From contig JACPXK010000091.1 in NCBI GenBank assembly GCA_016196565.1, forward strand, positions 5,473-69,472: a stretch of DNA of 64,000 nt, read 5' to 3'. The notes beneath the pieces are model-generated. The model was not told the origin of the DNA. It did no database searches and saw only the letters and a program-made list of their open reading frames with translations. The position numbers were made by a program, and so were the translations under genes. The stretch is from Candidatus Omnitrophota bacterium. Its GTDB lineage: Bacteria > Omnitrophota > Omnitrophia > Omnitrophales > Aquincolibacteriaceae. This document shows, one piece after another, positions 35,435-42,544 of the stretch (within the stretch, counting starts at the first letter, position 1; each line of letters begins with the position of its first letter).

Positions 35435-35596
35435 ATGAAGATGAAAATCCAAACACTGCTTTTGCTCTTTTTGATTCTAGCAAATTCCGGCTGTGCCGCG
35501 GCGTGGTTTGGAGCGGGAGCTGCCACAGGTGCCGTTGTCCATGAAGCTGTCGATGACGACGAAAAAGTCGTGGTTGTCGAAAGGGAAAAAGGATAA
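35435..35596 (+). CDS. Small glycine/alanine-rich lipoprotein
   Basis: 53 residues: MKMKIQ, hydrophobic LLLLFLILANSGC, then AAAWFGAGAATGAVV and an acidic/basic tail. The cysteine at residue 20 in NSGC is a near-lipobox (the -3 residue is Asn rather than Leu/Val), so lipid attachment is plausible. The alanine/glycine run suggests a glycine-zipper segment in the outer membrane. A good AAAGGGAGG ribosome site supports translation. No family recognised. It is the first gene of the accessory island. Confidence 0.6.
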   Translation: MKMKIQTLLLLFLILANSGCAAAWFGAGAATGAVVHEAVDDDEKVVVVEREKG

Positions 35597-35607
35597 TTCC
35601 CATAGGA

Positions 35608-35636
35608 GTGACATTTCCCAGCCTTCCTCCTATAAT
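35608..35636 (+). promoter_or_regulatory. Leaderless promoter of the DUF1016-nuclease gene
   Basis: GTGACA (35608-35613), a 17-base spacer and a perfect TATAAT (35631-35636). The -10 ends 8 bases before ATG 35645. An ATG at 35657 would have a leader of only about a dozen bases. No ribosome site precedes either. Confidence 0.6.
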
Positions 35637-35644
35637 GTCGGGCC

Positions 35645-36661
35645 ATGACCTCTGTTATGGCCATCGCCAAGAAAAAATCGCAAACGCTCTCCAGCTATTC
35701 TGTTCTGCTTTATAGAATCCGCCAGGCCATTGCCCATGGTAAAGAACGCGCGCAAGACGCCGTCGAGCGTGAACTGTTACACACCAAATGGGAAACTGGA
35801 AAACTTATTCTGAAACATATTCTGCTGAATAAAGACCGCGCCCAATATGGAGAACAAGTAGTCAAACGGCTTTCAAAAGATCTGGGAATAAGCGAGACAG
35901 AAGTTAAATATATAGTCGAATATGCTCGCTCAAACTCAATTCGCCCGCATGCGGGCGAATTGAGCTGGGATAAGCAGCGCGATTTACTCTCAATTAATGA
36001 AGAAGAAAAAAGGCTTATGCTTACTCAAAAAGCAGTGCGAGGGAAATGGTCGCGCGAAACTCTTCGCCATGAAATCAAAAAACTGAAAGCCGCCAAACAA
36101 ATTACTGTTTCCAAAGAGCCTTTGCTCGAAACGCTCGTCGCTAAAAAGGGAGAACTTTATACTTATAAGATTGTTATTGCCAAACTCGGTCCCTGGCAGG
36201 GAAAGCTAGTTGTTGACTTGGGGTTTTCCAATTACTTTCGGCCTTCGAAAAATTTCTACTTTAAGGAAAATGAAATTGTTCGCCTTTTAGAAAATGGAAA
36301 ACTGGAACGCGTCAAAGATGCGACGGATGAGATACTCTTTACTTTCAAAGTTTATCTCGACGAAGTCACGGATGCCGACACACTTTGGGTGATGGTGGAT
36401 CTGGGCTTCGGCTTTACTACCAAACAACAGCTTCGTCTGCGCGGCCTTGACGCTCCTGAGATTGCAACACGTGCCGGTCAAGCCGCCAAGAAATTCGTGG
36501 AACGCCAGCTCAAATCCGCTTCTGAAATTACAATTACCAGCACCAAATCCGACAAATATGACCGCTACCTTGCCGATGTTTTCTACACTCGCAACGGGAA
36601 AGAAGAATACCTCAACAACAAACTCCTCCAGCTCGGCTTTGCCATGAGGGTGAATGAATGA
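35645..36661 (+). CDS. DUF1016-domain / staphylococcal nuclease fusion protein
   Basis: 338 residues. Residues about 15-160 match the DUF1016 N-terminal domain of YhcG-type proteins (RIRQAIAHGKERAQDAVERE, YGEQVVKRLSKDLGI, WSRETLRHEIKKLK). In YhcG this precedes a PD-(D/E)XK nuclease; here the C-terminus (about 240-335) is a staphylococcal-nuclease domain with DEVTDADTLWV, LRLRGLDAPE and KYDRYLADVFY, so the key Arg, Asp and Glu are all present. No signal peptide. A perfect palindrome (35935-35964) lies in the coding region. It overlaps the next gene by 4 bases. A DNA- or RNA-cutting defence role is inferred. Confidence 0.78.
   Translation: MTSVMAIAKKKSQTLSSYSVLLYRIRQAIAHGKERAQDAVERELLHTKWETGKLILKHILLNKDRAQYGEQVVKRLSKDLGISETEVKYIVEYARSNSIRPHAGELSWDKQRDLLSINEEEKRLMLTQKAVRGKWSRETLRHEIKKLKAAKQITVSKEPLLETLVAKKGELYTYKIVIAKLGPWQGKLVVDLGFSNYFRPSKNFYFKENEIVRLLENGKLERVKDATDEILFTFKVYLDEVTDADTLWVMVDLGFGFTTKQQLRLRGLDAPEIATRAGQAAKKFVERQLKSASEITITSTKSDKYDRYLADVFYTRNGKEEYLNNKLLQLGFAMRVNE
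35935..35964. repeat. Perfect 30-bp palindrome inside the nuclease fusion gene
   Basis: Arms CTCAATTCGCCCGCA and TGCGGGCGAATTGAG meet with no spacer. Read in frame it encodes part of NSIRPHAGELSW at the end of the DUF1016 helical part. No other copy is seen in this window. Confidence 0.8.
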
Positions 36662-37200
36662 ATATTTTGACTGAAATATTTTTATTTTTGGAAGAATTGA
36701 TTAATCAAACAAGCCTTCTTTATTTTTTTAGTACTCTAGCTCAATGTGCGGCGGCTTTTGCAGGGCTTGTTGGCGTCTTCGCAATTTTTAGATTGCAGGC
36801 ACAATCATCTAGAATCGGTGAAGAATACGCTTCTGCTAAACATTGGCTAAGAACATCACCTGGCGTTGGCAATGCCGAAGCTCTTTCGCCTATAGAAACT
36901 AAAAATTGGTTAGAAAAAATCAAAAAAAAAGAATGGCAAGGGAATTTTAGTGAGTTTGCCGGACAAGTTTTGGAACGTCTTCTTGAAGTCGAGAAATTTA
37001 ATGAACGATTAGTTTATAAAGTTTCTAAACCTCTGACATGGTGGGCCGTCATATTTTTGCTATCATTGATGCTTATTCCAATTTCGAAATGGACCGAAGG
37101 ACTGGCTGGGCTATTGGTGGTAATTATGTTTCTGCTAGTTTCGGGAGTTGCACTGTGGAAAACAAAGCGCTTTGTTCAACAGTGCCTAGATTTTAAATAG
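36658..37200 (+). CDS. AT-rich membrane protein of unknown function
   Basis: 180 residues. Predicted membrane segments lie at about 20-45 (LLYFFSTLAQCAAAFAGLVGVFAIF) and as a pair at about 127-165 (WWAVIFLLSLMLIPI, LAGLLVVIMFLLVSGVALW), with a charged cytoplasmic loop between. By hand count the GC of 36661-37200 is about 38 percent, lower than surrounding genes, suggesting recent acquisition. The ATG overlaps the stop of the nuclease fusion, so the two are coupled. No family recognised; a membrane partner of a defence nuclease is one possibility. Confidence 0.65.
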   Translation: MNILTEIFLFLEELINQTSLLYFFSTLAQCAAAFAGLVGVFAIFRLQAQSSRIGEEYASAKHWLRTSPGVGNAEALSPIETKNWLEKIKKKEWQGNFSEFAGQVLERLLEVEKFNERLVYKVSKPLTWWAVIFLLSLMLIPISKWTEGLAGLLVVIMFLLVSGVALWKTKRFVQQCLDFK

Positions 37201-37217
37201 TGGACCCTTATATTTGA

Positions 37218-37226
37218 TGGTATACT
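37218..37226 (+). promoter_or_regulatory. Extended -10 promoter of the toxin-antitoxin pair
   Basis: TGG-TATACT, an extended -10 element, ends 10 bases before the antitoxin ATG at 37237. No clear -35 or ribosome site. It would give a near-leaderless mRNA for the antitoxin. Confidence 0.4.
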
Positions 37227-37236
37227 TCTGGCAGTT

Positions 37237-37845
37237 ATGACCGACTATTCGAACCCTCCCATACGCTTTAAATTTGATGTTGAAAAATTAGTAGCCAGCC
37301 TTTGTTTTTTTGCTTTAAACACAAAAGGGATGGATAAACTTAAAGCGGCCAAACTGCTTTATTATGCAGACAAATATCATGTGACGCGGTACGGCCGACC
37401 TATTTTGGGGGATGTTTATTTCCATCTGGATTACGGGCCTGTCCCGTCTTTGTCCCTTGATATCATGAATGAAGCCATAGCACCTTACCGGCTAAAAAAT
37501 ATTCCGCAAGAAAATCTGGAACTTCTCAAGACTTATTTGAAAATCGACAAAGCTAAGTCTCACCCCGTATTTGAAGTCAAAAAGCAGCATGAAATGGATG
37601 TTCTCTCCGACTCCGAAATTGAAGCCCTTCAAGAAACGATCGAAAAATATGGACGTTATACGGGACCGCAATTGATTCAATTAACCCACCGCGAGTCCGC
37701 CTGGAAAAAGACGGAAAAAAATAGAGAAATCGATTACCGTTTATTTTTTGAAGGCGAGCACAATGCTTCTCCCGGAGCTTTGGCTTATTTGGAATCTCTG
37801 CGTGAAGACATGGAGCTTATTTTTTCACTCACTTCTCCTTCCTGA
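37237..37845 (+). CDS. Panacea-domain (DUF4065/SocA-like) antitoxin
   Basis: 202 residues. The Panacea signature is clear: KFDVEKLVASLCFFALN, then MDKLKAAKLLYYADKYHVTRYGRPILGDVYFHLDYGPVP. The rest is helical with QLIQLTHRESAWKK near the C-terminus. Panacea proteins neutralise diverse toxins by direct contact. The gene comes first, followed by a 145-residue protein after 3 bases, the order typical of antitoxin-toxin operons. The start has no Shine-Dalgarno sequence; an extended -10 box lies just upstream. Confidence 0.82.
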   Translation: MTDYSNPPIRFKFDVEKLVASLCFFALNTKGMDKLKAAKLLYYADKYHVTRYGRPILGDVYFHLDYGPVPSLSLDIMNEAIAPYRLKNIPQENLELLKTYLKIDKAKSHPVFEVKKQHEMDVLSDSEIEALQETIEKYGRYTGPQLIQLTHRESAWKKTEKNREIDYRLFFEGEHNASPGALAYLESLREDMELIFSLTSPS

Positions 37846-37848
37846 TGA

Positions 37849-38286
37849 ATGGATGTTTCTCCGAATAATCTAGATAAGCTCTTCGAAAGATATTTTAACC
37901 GGGGAGCCGTTCTTTCCACGGAAATGCATTTTCACAGCGGAATCAGCAAAAAGAAATACCTCATTGTTCTAAATCAAAATCCGGCCGAATCCGAAACGTT
38001 ATTTTTTTTGACAACTTCAAAACTCGAATTTTTTCAAACGAATCCCTCTTTTAAAGATCATCTTGTCATTAAGCCCGGCACCGTGCCTTTCTTCCCTTTA
38101 GAAACGGTGATTAATTGTAACGGTGTTCAAGCTATGGGACGCGGGGAATTGAAGAGAAGATACCGGGAAAAACAATTGGGAATTGTTGGGCATCTTCCTA
38201 AGGATATTATGGTGGAAATCGATCAAATGGTTCGGGCTTCTCGATACATTTCGCCCCGGCATAAAAAGGCGATTTTGGGAGAATAA
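37849..38286 (+). CDS. Putative PemK/MazF-like toxin paired with Panacea
   Basis: 145 residues, soluble. The layout resembles MazF/PemK-fold toxins: GAVLSTEMHFHSGISKKKYLIVLNQNPAESETLFFLTTSK near the start (the RPVVVLS-like strand), a central beta region with FFPLETVINCNGVQAMGRGELK, and the closing IVGHLPKDIMVEIDQMVRASRYI helix. The similarity is at the level of pattern, so it could be another small barrel. Starting 3 bases after the antitoxin stop, it is almost certainly co-translated with it. Confidence 0.62.
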   Translation: MDVSPNNLDKLFERYFNRGAVLSTEMHFHSGISKKKYLIVLNQNPAESETLFFLTTSKLEFFQTNPSFKDHLVIKPGTVPFFPLETVINCNGVQAMGRGELKRRYREKQLGIVGHLPKDIMVEIDQMVRASRYISPRHKKAILGE

Positions 38287-38304
38287 TTATTCCCTATGAA
38301 ATCC

Positions 38305-38323
38305 AAAAGGGGCCTGGCTCCTT
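38305..38323. repeat. GGGGCC-type palindromic repeat after the toxin gene
   Basis: AAAAGGGGCC-t-GGCTCCTTT, one mismatch from the perfect family palindrome. Position after the toxin gene suggests a terminator that marks the right edge of the accessory island. Confidence 0.65.
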
Positions 38324-38376
38324 TCAAATAGTTTTGTTATACTGCTTGCCCTGTTTCATCCAACCTAGGAGGATCT

Positions 38377-38904
38377 ATGGCAGACCAAGAAAGAAAAGGC
38401 GCAGTGACTTTTAAAGGAAACCCTCTTACCTTAATCGGTGCGGAACTTAAAGCCGGCGACAAAGCCCCCGATTTCAAACTTTTGGCCGGCGATTTGAGCG
38501 AAGTGACACTGGCTTCCTCCAAAGGCAAAACACGGCTCCTCAGTGTCGTGCCTTCGCTGGACACACCGGTTTGTGATTTACAAACCAAACGTTTTAATGA
38601 AGAAGCAGGAAAACTTCCTTCTGATGTTATTGTTTTCGCCGTCAGCTGCGATCTGCCTTTCGCGCAAAAGCGCTGGTGTGGTGCGGCCAATGCCTCAAAA
38701 ATTCAAACCCTTTCCGACCATCGCGATACCTCTTTCGGAAAAGCCTATGGCGTTTTGATCAAGGAATTACGGCTTTTGGCAAGGTCCATTTTCATCATCG
38801 ATGCCAATGACAAAATTCAATACGTGGAATACGTCAAGGAAGTCACAGAGCATCCTAATTATGAAAAGGCGCTCGCCTCATTGAAAGCAGGAAGCCGCGC
38901 TTAA
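38377..38904 (+). CDS. tpx: Thiol peroxidase Tpx
   Basis: 175 residues of the atypical 2-Cys peroxiredoxin type. Peroxidatic Cys66 sits in SLDTPVCDLQT, and the resolving cysteine is Cys101 in DLPFAQKRWCGA; an extra Cys91 lies nearby. The FKGNPLTLIG start and ARSIFIIDANDKIQYVEYV match the family. It reduces hydroperoxides with thioredoxin. An AGGAGG ribosome site and a TATACT box (38338-38343) give it its own promoter. Confidence 0.95.
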   Translation: MADQERKGAVTFKGNPLTLIGAELKAGDKAPDFKLLAGDLSEVTLASSKGKTRLLSVVPSLDTPVCDLQTKRFNEEAGKLPSDVIVFAVSCDLPFAQKRWCGAANASKIQTLSDHRDTSFGKAYGVLIKELRLLARSIFIIDANDKIQYVEYVKEVTEHPNYEKALASLKAGSRA

Positions 38905-38913
38905 GAGATTTCT

Positions 38914-39702
38914 TTGAAAATTGAAAAAATTTTCAGCATCATTTTTGCCGGTTTTCTCTTCGCTCAGCTTTCGCTCTCCACTTACGCAGAAACGGCGGCC
39001 CAGGAAGCATTAAATCCAGGCCGCTCTTCTTTCGAGCAGGCGCTCGAGCTCAAAGACAAAGGGCAATTTCTCGAAGCCGAGAGAAAATTAAAAGATGCCC
39101 TTGAATTAGAGCCGGCAAATCCCGATTATCATTTTGAGCTGGCCAATGTGTATGCCGCAAGTTTCGATTCGCTGCGTCAAACCCGCGCTCAGGACAAAGC
39201 CCGGGAAATGCTGGCGCTGGCTACCTCGCATCTTTCCCAAACCGTGATGCTTCAGCCCGCTCATCTTGCCGCTCAGTATAATTTGGGCATTCTTTATAAA
39301 CGTGCCGGCCGCTTTGAAGAAGCGCGCGAGCAATTTAAAAAAGTTCTCGCCCTCGATTCCAACAATGTGAACGCCATGATGCAGATCGGTGCTATTTATG
39401 AAGAGCAGGGATTTTTTGACGAAGCGCGTGATTCTTATAAAAAAGCCAAACAAATGAATTACAGCAACACCGATATTGACCTCGCCCTGGAAGATTTAGA
39501 GGAACATGAGGACAAAGCGCATAAACGTATGATGTCAGAAACCTCTTCGCTCATGGGCCGCCGGGGAATGCATACGACTCAATCCGCTCAGGATCAGGTG
39601 AGCGGCAATACCCAAAATTCCGGCGCAGCAGCGCAGGCCCTTCCTTCTTTGGGGGCCCTGCTGCTTCAACAATTTATGCAAAGGCGCGGACGTACGGAAT
39701 AG
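38914..39702 (+). CDS. Secreted TPR-repeat protein
   Basis: 262 residues from a TTG start. Signal peptide (core about 5-22, cleavage near TYA) followed by three or four tetratricopeptide repeats (FEQALELKDKGQFLEAERKL, HLAAQYNLGILYKRAGRFEEAREQFKKVLALD, NAMMQIGAIYEEQGFFDEARDSYKKA), then a Gln/Ser-rich tail. It probably acts as a periplasmic protein-binding scaffold. Close spacing to tpx (9 bases) and to the HAD gene suggests one operon without an obvious shared function. Confidence 0.8.
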   Translation: MKIEKIFSIIFAGFLFAQLSLSTYAETAAQEALNPGRSSFEQALELKDKGQFLEAERKLKDALELEPANPDYHFELANVYAASFDSLRQTRAQDKAREMLALATSHLSQTVMLQPAHLAAQYNLGILYKRAGRFEEAREQFKKVLALDSNNVNAMMQIGAIYEEQGFFDEARDSYKKAKQMNYSNTDIDLALEDLEEHEDKAHKRMMSETSSLMGRRGMHTTQSAQDQVSGNTQNSGAAAQALPSLGALLLQQFMQRRGRTE

Positions 39703-39704
39703 TC

Positions 39705-40424
39705 ATGACTCAAAAAGATTTTCTGGCTTCTTTTAAAGCCGTGTTTTTCGATGCCGGCGGAACTTTGCTTCGTCCTTATCCCTCCGTAGGAGAAATTTAT
39801 TGTGAAGTCGCCGCGCGTCACGGTCTCAAAGCGGAAGCCAAACATCTGGAAACTTTATTTCATGAAGCCTGGCTTAAACGCGACGGCCTTCAGGATTTGG
39901 TGGGGCACACGAATGAAAAAATCGAAAAACAGTGGTGGCGGCATCTTGTTCATGAAGTTTTTTCGCAAGTAGGAATTATCGAAACCTTTGAAGATTTTTT
40001 CGACGAGCTTTACGATACTTTCGGCCATCCCATGAGCTGGCAGCTTTATCCGGAAACCAAGGAAGTATTGGCGGCAATCAAGAAAAAAGGCAAAACGCTC
40101 GGCATTATTTCCAACTGGGATTCGCGGCTTTTTAAATTATGCGAAGGCTTGGAATTCGGAAAATATTTTGATTTTGTGCTGGCCTCCGCGGTTTTCGGCG
40201 CGGCAAAACCGAGCCCCCGGATTTTTGAAGAGGCCCTGAAAAAGGCCGGGGTTTTACCCCATGAGGCTGTGCATATCGGAGACAGTCTGGAAGATGATAT
40301 TCACGGCGCCAAGCGAATCGGGATGGAAGCCGTTCTGATCGACCGCAGTGTTTCCGGTAAGCCCCGTGACCGCGAAAAATTTCTTCATATCAAAACAATC
40401 ACCCATCTTAAAGAGCTTCTCTAA
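39705..40424 (+). CDS. HAD-family hydrolase
   Basis: 239 residues. HAD motif I is FFDAGGTLLRP, motif II is the Ser in GIISNWDSR, motif III is the Lys in AAKPSPRIFE, and motif IV is HIGDSLEDDIHGAKRIGM. The cap is a helical C1 type as in phosphoglycolate phosphatase and haloacid dehalogenase-like enzymes. The substrate is not visible. It begins 2 bases after the TPR gene and ends that run. Confidence 0.88.
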   Translation: MTQKDFLASFKAVFFDAGGTLLRPYPSVGEIYCEVAARHGLKAEAKHLETLFHEAWLKRDGLQDLVGHTNEKIEKQWWRHLVHEVFSQVGIIETFEDFFDELYDTFGHPMSWQLYPETKEVLAAIKKKGKTLGIISNWDSRLFKLCEGLEFGKYFDFVLASAVFGAAKPSPRIFEEALKKAGVLPHEAVHIGDSLEDDIHGAKRIGMEAVLIDRSVSGKPRDREKFLHIKTITHLKELL

Positions 40425-40498
40425 GCTTCGATTTTTCCGGCGTCAGCGGGTGAGATGAATGTTACTTTTGTAGGCTTTCAAAAATGCTAGTTTAAGCT

Positions 40499-40581
40499 TC
40501 ATGTGACCCCTCCAAAAAATGCTACCCTTTAAGTAGGGACTGATGCTCAGATAGTCATGAGCCACGGGGGGTGTCACATGA
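40499..40581 (+). promoter_or_regulatory. Hairpin that would hide the ribosome site and start codon
   Basis: The arm TCATGTGAC-CCC (40499-40510) pairs with GGG-t-GTCACATGA (40569-40581) with one bulge. The 3' arm contains the Shine-Dalgarno Gs and the ATG of the next gene (40578). The loop is about 58 bases. Folding would block translation, so this may be an on/off element. Confidence 0.45.
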
Positions 40582-40934
40582 AAAAGGTCGCGATACTGGT
40601 TTTGGGTTTGGTGCTTGTTTTCTCCGCTCCACTTTTGGCCGGTTCTATCGATGAAAACGTCAATTCCACCAATTATTTGACGAAATTTCCCGCCATGCTG
40701 GTCCGCGGTACGGTGAATATTGTCACATCACCGGCAGAGATTGTGATTCACACTTACAAAGGAACGAGGGAGGGAACTCCCGTTATAGGGACATTCGAAG
40801 GCCTGATTAAAGGCTTGGGATGGACCCTTGACCGCGCAGGACGTGGTGTATTGGATATCGTAGGGTCGTTTGTACCGAATTACCACGGAGCTCCTCCTAC
40901 GCATGTGATCGAGTTTTCGAAATCGACTGAGTAA
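40578..40934 (+). CDS. TIGR04073-like small secreted protein
   Basis: 118 residues from ATG 40578, which follows GGGGGG; the frame is open upstream to 40557. The signal peptide ends near residue 17 (LLA). The mature part has TKFPAMLVRGTVNIVTSPAEIVIHTYKGTREG, GTFEGLIKGLGWTLDRAGRGVLDIVGSFVP, close to the exosortase-associated TIGR04073 pattern (RGxxNxxTSPxE, GxxxGLxxxxxRAxxGVxD). It is the best match of the four copies here. Its start codon lies in a predicted hairpin stem. Confidence 0.75.
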   Translation: MKKVAILVLGLVLVFSAPLLAGSIDENVNSTNYLTKFPAMLVRGTVNIVTSPAEIVIHTYKGTREGTPVIGTFEGLIKGLGWTLDRAGRGVLDIVGSFVPNYHGAPPTHVIEFSKSTE

Positions 40935-40962
40935 AGTTTAAAAATTCACGTTGATTCAATGA

Positions 40963-40996
40963 GGGGTCAGGTGCCGAAAGGTACCTGGCCCCTTTT
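40963..40996 (+). terminator. Rho-independent terminator built from the palindrome family
   Basis: Arms GGGGTCAGGTGCC and GGTACCTGGCCCC (13 bases, two G-U pairs) around a GAAA loop, then TTTT. It combines the GGGGCC and GGTACC units of the repeat family in one long hairpin downstream of the TIGR04073-like gene. Confidence 0.75.
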
Positions 40997-41033
40997 AATT
41001 GTCCAATCGATTAAACAATTGGGGGATTGAAGC

Positions 41034-41062
41034 TTGACATGAGCTTTCTCATACGATAACCT
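41034..41062 (+). promoter_or_regulatory. Promoter of fabI
   Basis: TTGACA (41034-41039), a 17-base spacer and TAACCT (41057-41062). It lies 33 bases before the GTG start, leaving room for a leader with an AAGGA ribosome site. Confidence 0.5.
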
Positions 41063-41095
41063 TTCTAAACTTCATTTCCAAAAGGAATTCACCTC

Positions 41096-41908
41096 GTGGA
41101 GACAAAAAACGTGACTGAGAATACCCCTTTTACTTCCGAACTCCTCAAAGGCAAAACCGGACTTGTGGTGGGAGTTGCCAACAAGCGCAGTATTGCCTGG
41201 GGAATTGCCCAAGCCCTTGCCAATCATGGCGCCCAACTTGCCTTTACTTATCAAGGGGAAAGGCTGAAGGAAAGTGTGGCCGAACTTGCCGCGGAACTCC
41301 CTCAAAAATCTCCTCTTTATCCTTGCGATGTGACCAAAGACGAAGAAGTTAAATCCGTTTTTGAAAAATTGGGGCAGGATTTCGGGAAATTAAATTTTCT
41401 TGTACACTGCGTGGCCTTCGCTAAAAAAGAAGAACTCGACGGCCGGACCATCGACACCTCGCGCGAAGGATTTCATTTGGCCATGGATGTGAGCACTTAT
41501 TCTTTGATTGCGCTGGCCAAAGCGGCGGAACCCCTGCTTGAAAAAGAAGGGGGAAGCATTGTCGCCTTAACCTATTTGGGTTCGGAAAAAGTCATTCCCA
41601 ATTATAATGTGATGGGCCTTGCCAAAGCGGGATTGGAATCGGCCATTCGTTATTTGGCGGCGGATCTCGGAAAAAAGAATATTCGCGTCAACGGTGTTTC
41701 CGCCGGTCCCGTCAGTACCCTTGCCGCCCGGGGCATTTCTGGCTTTACCACCATGCTCGATAATCATCGCAAGCGCGCGCCGCTTGGCCGTAATGTGGAA
41801 GTCGAAGAAGTGGCGAACACGGCCTTTTTTCTCTTGAGTCCCCTCGGGAGCGGAATTACCGGGGAAATTTTATACGTCGATTGCGGTTACCGTATCGTAG
41901 GAGCCTGA
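41096..41908 (+). CDS. fabI: Enoyl-ACP reductase FabI
   Basis: 270 residues from GTG 41096 (AAGGA nine bases upstream). FabI features: GLVVGVANKRSIAWGIAQAL (NADH-binding glycine loop), the DVTKDEEV segment, and the active site YLGSEKVIPNYNVMGLAKAGLE with the Tyr-X6-Lys spacing. It performs the last reduction of each fatty acid elongation cycle. The product feeds the lipid genes elsewhere in the window. Followed after 1 base by a nuclease gene. Confidence 0.94.
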   Translation: METKNVTENTPFTSELLKGKTGLVVGVANKRSIAWGIAQALANHGAQLAFTYQGERLKESVAELAAELPQKSPLYPCDVTKDEEVKSVFEKLGQDFGKLNFLVHCVAFAKKEELDGRTIDTSREGFHLAMDVSTYSLIALAKAAEPLLEKEGGSIVALTYLGSEKVIPNYNVMGLAKAGLESAIRYLAADLGKKNIRVNGVSAGPVSTLAARGISGFTTMLDNHRKRAPLGRNVEVEEVANTAFFLLSPLGSGITGEILYVDCGYRIVGA

Positions 41909-41909
41909 A

Positions 41910-42521
41910 GTGTCATCCTCGAATATTGTCGTTCTGGATTTGGAAACTCAAAAGTCGTTTAGCGAAGTCGGAAAGGCCAAACTTCAAAAACTGAAAGTTT
42001 CGGTGGTCGGTCTTTATGATTACCGCACGGAACAATACACCTGCTACGATGAAAAAGAAATCATGGCCGTGGAACAAAGACTCCGCGATCTTGATCTTTT
42101 GATCGGTTTTAATATCAGACGTTTTGACCTCCCGGTTTTAGAGCCCTATCTTTTTACTTCGATTGCTTCCATTCCCGTTTTGGATTTACTCGAGGAAGTC
42201 GAACAAGTCCGCGGCCACCGCGCCAGCCTCGAAAGCCTCGCGGTTCCCACGCTCAAACAGCATAAATCAGGCAGCGGCCGCGATGCGCTGACGCTTTTCA
42301 AAGAAAACCGAATCGACGAACTCAAGCGTTATTGTTTGGACGATGTGCGTCTGACCAAAGAAATTTATGAATACGGCTGCCGCGAAGGAAAAATCCTTTT
42401 TACTTCCACGTGGGATTACAAAACGTATGAAATTCCCGTTTCCTGGAAAAAAGCCACCGAAGAATTCGTGGAGCGCGCAGCCGCTTCCCGCCAGGCCCAT
42501 TTTCCTGCCAGCCTTTTTTAA
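41910..42521 (+). CDS. DEDD-type 3'-5' exonuclease (RNase H-like)
   Basis: 203 residues. Exonuclease motifs: IVVLDLETQKSF (Exo I, Asp/Glu), DLLIGFNIRRFDLPVL (Exo II, Asn-X-x-x-Phe-Asp) and RYCLDDVRLTKEIYEYG (Exo III, YC-x-D-D). This is the YprB/RNase_H_2-like group. No other domain is present. Nucleic acid substrate unknown. GTG start with TAGGAG upstream. It is co-directional with fabI and precedes the iscS promoter. Confidence 0.8.
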   Translation: MSSSNIVVLDLETQKSFSEVGKAKLQKLKVSVVGLYDYRTEQYTCYDEKEIMAVEQRLRDLDLLIGFNIRRFDLPVLEPYLFTSIASIPVLDLLEEVEQVRGHRASLESLAVPTLKQHKSGSGRDALTLFKENRIDELKRYCLDDVRLTKEIYEYGCREGKILFTSTWDYKTYEIPVSWKKATEEFVERAAASRQAHFPASLF

Positions 42522-42544
42522 TTGTCTCGCCGGGCGAGACAATT
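42520..42544. promoter_or_regulatory. Perfect 25-bp palindrome over the iscS promoter
   Basis: Arms AATTGTCTCGCC and GGCGAGACAATT around a central G. It begins inside the previous stop codon, and its right end overlaps the -35 TTGACA. It could be a terminator for the exonuclease gene or an operator site for a repressor of the iron-sulfur genes. Confidence 0.6.
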
